Shown: positions 59,599-64,000 of the stretch, piece by piece | How the letters are laid out: the number at the start of each line of letters is the position of its first letter | How positions within the stretch are numbered: the stretch's first letter is position 1 | DNA from: Endocalyx cinctus | Taxonomy: Eukaryota; Ascomycota; Sordariomycetes; Amphisphaeriales; Apiosporaceae | NCBI GenBank assembly: GCA_001600455.1 | Contig: BCKC01000002.1 | Location: 2,494,171-2,558,170, forward strand | Direction: 5' to 3' | DNA: 64,000 nucleotides | The notes under the pieces: model-generated | Told to the model about the DNA's origin: nothing | The model's database searches: none | What the model saw: only the letters and a program-made list of their open reading frames with translations | Program-made: the position numbers and the translations under genes

Positions 59599-61542
59599 TC
59601 ACCATCCGAATTTCTCTATCCGGATATCTATGTTTGCACCATCTCTGATCTCCTTTGCACAAGCATTCCTGACCGTCCGGTTGAGACCGTCCGGGCCCGA
59701 CACTACCATGCCCATTGCAACGCCATCTCGAGAGATCATCGCCAGGTTGGCGATATAATCCGGAATATTCGGTCTGCCAGCCTCAGATGTGGGTTCGGGT
59801 ATGGTGATATGGACGTTCTTATCACTACGAAGCTCCTCAAGAGTAGCTTCAGGAATCCAGGAGCACTGGGCTCGAGAGTGTATTACCCAGAGGAGGTGAA
59901 TCTCTCGCTCGGCCGGGTGAGAATGAACCAGGGCCCAGATGAGCGGGAATACGACCGCGATGCCCGATCCGCCGGCAATGAGTACGACTTTCTTCCTGGC
60001 TCGCAGCATGCGAAGCGGATCCTGCGACCCATACGGGCCGTCGAATCGCACGCGTGCGGTCGAGTTCATCTGCGCGTGGTTTAAGAGATCGGATGTGAAG
60101 CCGGAGTGTACGCGTATAAGCAGGTTCAGCCACGCGTGACTAGGAGTCTGTGTCACGTCCGGCGCAGCTGAGGCGATGGTGAACGGATGCGCCTGAAGCG
60201 CGTGGCTGCCGCCGAGGCTTGGGATCGACACGAAAACATGATCCGCCGGGTGCCAACCGTGCATGATATTCCCACCAATCCTCCGCAAGTATTCTTGCCT
60301 TCTATCATTCTGAGGAATATCCCAATTTGACGAAAGTAATAACGTCTGCCCATCTTCGAGTATGGACAGATCGGCTCTCATGGTGGTTGATTTCATCCCC
60401 ATCCTCCAAACGACTCGATCGAGGATGAAAATTGCCAACGATACATATACGTACGGTCTACTAGTGGGGAAATGCAGCCACAAAAGCACTAGGGCCGCGA
60501 CTTGCAGAAACACGTGAGATGCCAGGAAGAGCTCATACCACTTCTCGCGAAGGCTACCAAGGGAAGTAAAGTATAGAAGTTCATAAGATGTAAAAGCGCC
60601 GATTCCTAGTAGGATAAGAGGATGGGTGAAATATCCCTGCGCGCCGTCGACTGGAGAGAGCCAGTCGGGTGTCAAAGCGAACTGCCAGATTAACATACTC
60701 GTGAAATGGACCAGCGCTTCAAAGCACATCAGCTCGCCAACCCGGCGATGATAGATATTAAGTGCTTCGTAAGACCGACCGGTCAAAACCTTTAGAGGTT
60801 GGTTTTTTGCAGCTAGGAGATATAGGAGAGGCAAGTTTGCGACGAACACAAGACCTGCTCTGTCGGCAAAGGCGAAGAAGAACCTCCATTCCATAGGTTG
60901 TTGGTATAAGTGGAAGAAAGCATTTAGACACAAGTAACCAAAGACGAAGAGAGTAGTTCCGTTCGACGGAAGGTGTCTGTTGATCAGGGGTATTGGTGCC
61001 GGTTGATATAATAACCATGATTTCATTATGCGCAGTGCCGCAGCTGTCCTTCCTCTCGATCTGCCCCGAACTAGTCTCATACCAAGCAGTGGTTGCCGCT
61101 CGACATCTCGGTTATCCTGTTTAATCCTAGTGACTTGAGAATCCAACGATCCTTCTAAGGTACTACTAGACGAAGATTCAGGGTCGGATACCTCATCTCG
61201 GACAGGCGTCGTTCCACCAAGCAATTCCCTATCGCTTCCATCACATCCTTCGTTCTCTAGTGCAATTATCCTGCGCGACTCTCTTATTCTTTCGTAAAAG
61301 TGTATCAAAGTTAGCAATGCTAGAACGCATGCTAACACCACATTATAAAAAAAAATTATTTTGCGGCCGTCTAGGATGTGTCGGATGAGCTCTCGAATAT
61401 ATTTAAGTGCGTCCGGGTCATCGGGAATTCGTCGGTCGGTAGTACTCACTATTGAATCTAGTAGAGTGTCTGGACGAGTTGATCGAAGGCTTTGTCGAAA
61501 TACCTGGTAATACCAGTCTCTCTCGGAAGTGTCGAGGTCCAT
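59599..61542 (-). CDS. Ferric/cupric reductase-type transmembrane oxidoreductase (FRE family)
   Basis: Membrane flavocytochrome moving electrons from NADPH through FAD and two hemes to extracellular metal ions. Single exon, 647 aa from ATG 61542 (a GTG-initiated frame adds four residues). A first TM near residue 65 and an acidic loop are followed by the ferric-reductase core. The four heme ligands sit as two pairs, each with 13 residues between the His: H265/H279 (YHRRVGELMCFEALVHF) and H343/H357 (SHVFLQVAALVLLWLHF). The FAD motif HPFTIAS is at 452-458, the nucleotide motif GGSGIAVVFPL near 524, and VSGPDGLNRTVRNAC near the C-terminus. No signal peptide is obvious. A match to the fungal iron-repressor site lies 123-131 bp before the ATG. 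Substrate metal is not determined by sequence. Confidence 0.93.
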   Translation of the reverse strand: MDLDTSERDWYYQVFRQSLRSTRPDTLLDSIVSTTDRRIPDDPDALKYIRELIRHILDGRKIIFFYNVVLACVLALLTLIHFYERIRESRRIIALENEGCDGSDRELLGGTTPVRDEVSDPESSSSSTLEGSLDSQVTRIKQDNRDVERQPLLGMRLVRGRSRGRTAAALRIMKSWLLYQPAPIPLINRHLPSNGTTLFVFGYLCLNAFFHLYQQPMEWRFFFAFADRAGLVFVANLPLLYLLAAKNQPLKVLTGRSYEALNIYHRRVGELMCFEALVHFTSMLIWQFALTPDWLSPVDGAQGYFTHPLILLGIGAFTSYELLYFTSLGSLREKWYELFLASHVFLQVAALVLLWLHFPTSRPYVYVSLAIFILDRVVWRMGMKSTTMRADLSILEDGQTLLLSSNWDIPQNDRRQEYLRRIGGNIMHGWHPADHVFVSIPSLGGSHALQAHPFTIASAAPDVTQTPSHAWLNLLIRVHSGFTSDLLNHAQMNSTARVRFDGPYGSQDPLRMLRARKKVVLIAGGSGIAVVFPLIWALVHSHPAEREIHLLWVIHSRAQCSWIPEATLEELRSDKNVHITIPEPTSEAGRPNIPDYIANLAMISRDGVAMGMVVSGPDGLNRTVRNACAKEIRDGANIDIRIEKFGW

Positions 61543-61963
61543 CGTAGCATTCACATTGTTGTTTTGTTTCTACCTGGATTGCTTTGTTGTTAAAGACTCC
61601 AACTCTTGTTACATGGATAAGTTGTTTTATTACAGTAATGACGGCAACACGAGCTTTTTATCTCTTATCAGATTAATAAGAATCAGCTGAGGCATACACG
61701 GACATGGGTCTTTTATGGACCCCTGGTGGACTCATCCCCCGCTAGGTCATCGCTGATTTCCGCTTGCTACTCCAACTAAGAAGCGGGAAGATGGTAATTT
61801 TAACTGTCTTCAGTTTAGATCAACTGAGCTACGGGTTATTTTTATGGTTAGTAGTCCTAGCAAGCTCTAAAGTGATCACTTAAACACTAATGTTCAGAGC
61901 TAGTTGACGTCTTTCTTGCTTGTGACCATTTTCACTTTCAAGAGCTTAGACTGAAATAAAGCA
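61543..61963. other. Divergent promoter of ferric reductase and DUF218 genes
   Basis: 421 bp between the two ATGs, so regulation may be shared. It contains the iron-repressor-type GATA site listed separately and nothing else recognisable. Confidence 0.55.
61665..61673 (-). promoter_or_regulatory. Match to the SreA/Sre1-type iron-repressor site ATCWGATAA
   Basis: The minus strand reads ATCTGATAA, an exact match to the extended GATA consensus known for fungal iron repressors. It lies 123 bp before the ferric reductase ATG and about 290 bp before the DUF218 ATG. The same 9-mer class also occurs at 4634, 14361 and near 43666 without a related gene, so chance cannot be excluded. Confidence 0.5.
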
Positions 61964-62638
61964 ATGTCAAACTTGGCCGAGGTCCCTCTAAAGATATCTC
62001 AGGATGCTGAGATTCTTTATACGTACCATCAGCTGCATATGGAGCTACCACCAGACCTCAAAGTTGACGCCGTATTTTGCCTTTGTAGTCTAGATATGCG
62101 TGTCGCAGAACGGGCTGCTCAGCTATTTCTTGACGGTTACGGCGACTATCTTATCTTCTCCGGCGGCTCTGGCAAATTAACTGAAGGACGCTTCGAAAAA
62201 CCGGAAGCCGAAGTGTTTGCGGATGTCGCTCGACAGATGGGAGTCCCGACTAACAAAATCATAGTTGAACCCTTCTCGACCAATACCGGAGAGAACGTCC
62301 GGCTCACGTACAAGCTTCTGCAGGACCAGGGTTTGTCGCTCAAGTCGTTCATTCTGGTTCAGAAGCCCTACATGGAACGCCGCACTTATGCAACTTTTAT
62401 GAAGCAGTGGCCGGAGTCGAATGCTGAGATACTGGTCACTTCGCCTCGACTTAAGTGGGCCGATTATCCCAACCGTGACAACCCCATAGATTTGGTCATA
62501 AATATTTCAGTAGGCGACCTAATTCGTATCAAAGACTATCCTGCCAAAGGATTCCAGATCCCCCAGGAAATCCCTTCTGATGTATGGGAGGCAGCTCAAC
62601 GACTCATCGAGGCCGGTTATAACAACCACCTAGCATAA
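61964..62638 (+). CDS. DUF218 / YdcF-like protein
   Basis: Single exon, 224 aa. The YdcF/SanA/ElyC-type Rossmann-like fold shows in VDAVFCLCSLDMRVAERAAQL, the glycine loop YLIFSGGSGKLTEG, VEPFSTNTGENVRLTYKLL and FILVQKPYMERRTYATF. In this superfamily these segments form a putative nucleotide-binding pocket; the reaction is unknown. Bacterial relatives usually have membrane anchors, but none is seen here, so it is probably cytosolic. It shares a promoter with the ferric reductase gene, and its stop lies 44 bp from the stop of the converging monooxygenase gene. Confidence 0.88.
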   Translation: MSNLAEVPLKISQDAEILYTYHQLHMELPPDLKVDAVFCLCSLDMRVAERAAQLFLDGYGDYLIFSGGSGKLTEGRFEKPEAEVFADVARQMGVPTNKIIVEPFSTNTGENVRLTYKLLQDQGLSLKSFILVQKPYMERRTYATFMKQWPESNAEILVTSPRLKWADYPNRDNPIDLVINISVGDLIRIKDYPAKGFQIPQEIPSDVWEAAQRLIEAGYNNHLA

Positions 62639-62682
62639 ATATGTATAAAGAAACGAAGAGAAAACCAAGGATCATCCAAGAT

Positions 62683-64000
62683 CTACGACGTAATAGAAGT
62701 AGTTCCAACATTGTATGACAACGTATCCCAATTTTCGATGGTATCTCCCACGACATCCACCATATACATGAAGTTGTTCCACTCCTTGTCATTCCACCTA
62801 TCAGGATTCTTTCCCACTCCCCTACTTGCTTGTCGGATGTTGTTGTCTCTTTTAACCTGCTCAAGCCCGTCAGGTAAATGCAGTTGTGCGCCGGTAATTG
62901 TTGCGCTCTCCTGGATCTTCTCGCCTCGCTCCTTCCGAACAAGCTCGTATACCCCTAGCGCCAGCGCGACATCGTCGGTGCAGGTTAGGGCTGCGGCGAT
63001 GACGCCCGCGTCTTCGATGGCGTTAGCGGCACCCTGGGCCACGTACGGAACCATGTAGTGACAAGCGTCGCCGACGAGAACGACGCGGCCCTTGTGCCAG
63101 GTGGGCAATCGCGCCAGCTTGTACATCGAAGACACCATGACGCCGGATTCGGGCGCGCATCGGAGAATCTTCTGGACGAGCGGGGACCATCCCCGGAAGC
63201 ATTCCATCATCTCTTTCTTCTCCGCCGTCGCGCTCCAAGACGGTCGCCCGCCTTCCTTCGCGAGCTCGCCGTCTCGCGCGGGGTGCAGGAGAACTACGTT
63301 GTAAGCCGTGTTCTGCCGTAAAGGGTAGCCCATAAGATGTCTCCCGGGCCCCATGTATCGCGTTCCCCTATCCTCGTCGAAAAACTCTTTCACCAGCGCC
63401 TGATCTCGGATCTGATCCCTGTATAGTAGGAACCTGTACGCTGCCTCTCCCGTGGGCAGCAAGGAATCGTGGTGGCCGTCGGCTGCGGCAATACGCCTCC
63501 GAATTCTTGAATTCATACCATCCGCAGCTATGATGAGATCGCCGTTCAGCCACCTGCTGGTACCGTCTTGATGTTGCCGTACCCGGATGCGGGCATTAAA
63601 ATTCGAATCGATTTCGGTGACCCTTTGCCCTGTCATAATTGTGCAGCCGCTTCGAATAACAGCTTTCAACAAGGTGTTCTGTAAATCGGCTCGATGAATG
63701 ACGGCGAGAGGAAATCCATACTCTCGTTCGGTGCGTGGCTGTACCTGTATGGAGCCGATTTCATCGTCGTCTTTATACCTCCTAAATATGTGTCAGTCAA
63801 TCACAACACCAACATATGTAGCACATACATTTTTCTTTTCGTATCGTTGGCTATCTACGCTACTCAGAGTCCTATCCTTTTTAAAGCGTCTTCTTACCTG
63901 ATACTATTGCGTTGAAGCACAGTTGCGTGCTTCCTCACTTCTTCAAGCAAGCCGAACTGTTCTAGGATCCTTGCCGCGTTCGGTGCGACTTGTACCCCTA
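62683..64000 (-). CDS. FAD-dependent monooxygenase, salicylate-hydroxylase-like (N-terminus off the right edge)
   Basis: Group A flavoprotein hydroxylase expected to hydroxylate an aromatic or related substrate using NAD(P)H and oxygen. Two exons are visible: 64000-63898 (partial) and 63781-62683, separated by a 116-nt intron with a GTAAGA donor; the joined codon is Arg in IRRYKDD. About 400 residues are seen. GVQVAPNAARILEQFGLL is the usual segment after the missing N-terminal GxGxxG motif. Then come HRADLQNTL, the NAD(P)H-linked motif AADGMNSRIRR, and the FAD ribityl motif GDACHYMVPYVAQGAANAIEDAGV. The C-terminus is complete. The substrate is unknown; no partner dioxygenase is visible. It converges with the DUF218 gene. 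Confidence 0.93.

Overview
The window is nuclear DNA of a filamentous ascomycete fungus. Genes carry short introns (about 50-135 nt) with GT donors, CTAAC/CTGAC-type branch points and AG acceptors. They encode fungal families: AKR1-type palmitoyltransferase, AA9 lytic polysaccharide monooxygenase, DUF1996 secreted protein, eqolisin-like protein, DHA2 and ACS-type MFS carriers, FRE-type ferric reductase. The mix of secreted plant-wall enzymes and AT-rich, homopolymer-rich intergenic DNA suggests a plant-associated Sordariomycete, perhaps Xylariales; the order is a guess. ATG starts were used throughout, and several genes were rebuilt by joining exons by eye at splice sites and checking reading phase.

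Layout. 1-2940 (-): SNF2/Rad5-like helicase, running off the left edge. 5.9-7.7 kb (+): hexose transporter. 8.5-10.4 kb (+): C2H2 zinc-finger protein. 11.1-13.5 kb (-): ankyrin-DHHC palmitoyltransferase. 14.7-15.6 kb (+): SRP receptor beta subunit. 16.1-17.7 kb (-): cystathionine beta-synthase. 18.8-20.3 kb (+): unrecognised polytopic membrane protein. 20.7-25.6 kb: secretome stretch with a DUF1996 protein (-), an eqolisin-fold protein lacking its catalytic dyad (+) and an AA9 LPMO with CBM1 (-). 28.5-29.4 kb (+): MARVEL protein. 29.8-34.7 kb: cassette of FAD oxidoreductase (-), DHA2 exporter (+) and NmrA-like reductase (-). 35.5-36.5 kb (-): BTB protein. 39.6-40.8 kb (+): solitary intronless GT4-like glycosyltransferase. 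41.9-43.1 kb (+): decayed berberine-bridge-type FAD oxidase. 43-57.7 kb: two gene-poor stretches around an unrecognised 342-aa protein. 57.7-64 kb: ACS-family MFS carrier (+), ferric reductase (-), DUF218 protein (+) and FAD monooxygenase (-, running off the right edge).

How the genes may work together. The left third is housekeeping. The FAD oxidoreductase and the exporter share a 446-bp bidirectional promoter, and the exporter and NmrA genes end tail to tail, as expected of a small metabolite or detoxification cassette. The ferric reductase and DUF218 genes share a 421-bp promoter holding one match to the fungal iron-repressor GATA site.

Nothing here is clearly a wholly new system. The points most worth following are the FAD-oxidase relic with its flavin-binding core deleted, the eqolisin-like protein without its catalytic dyad, a 9-bp motif repeated eight times only between genes, and the isolated glycosyltransferase.
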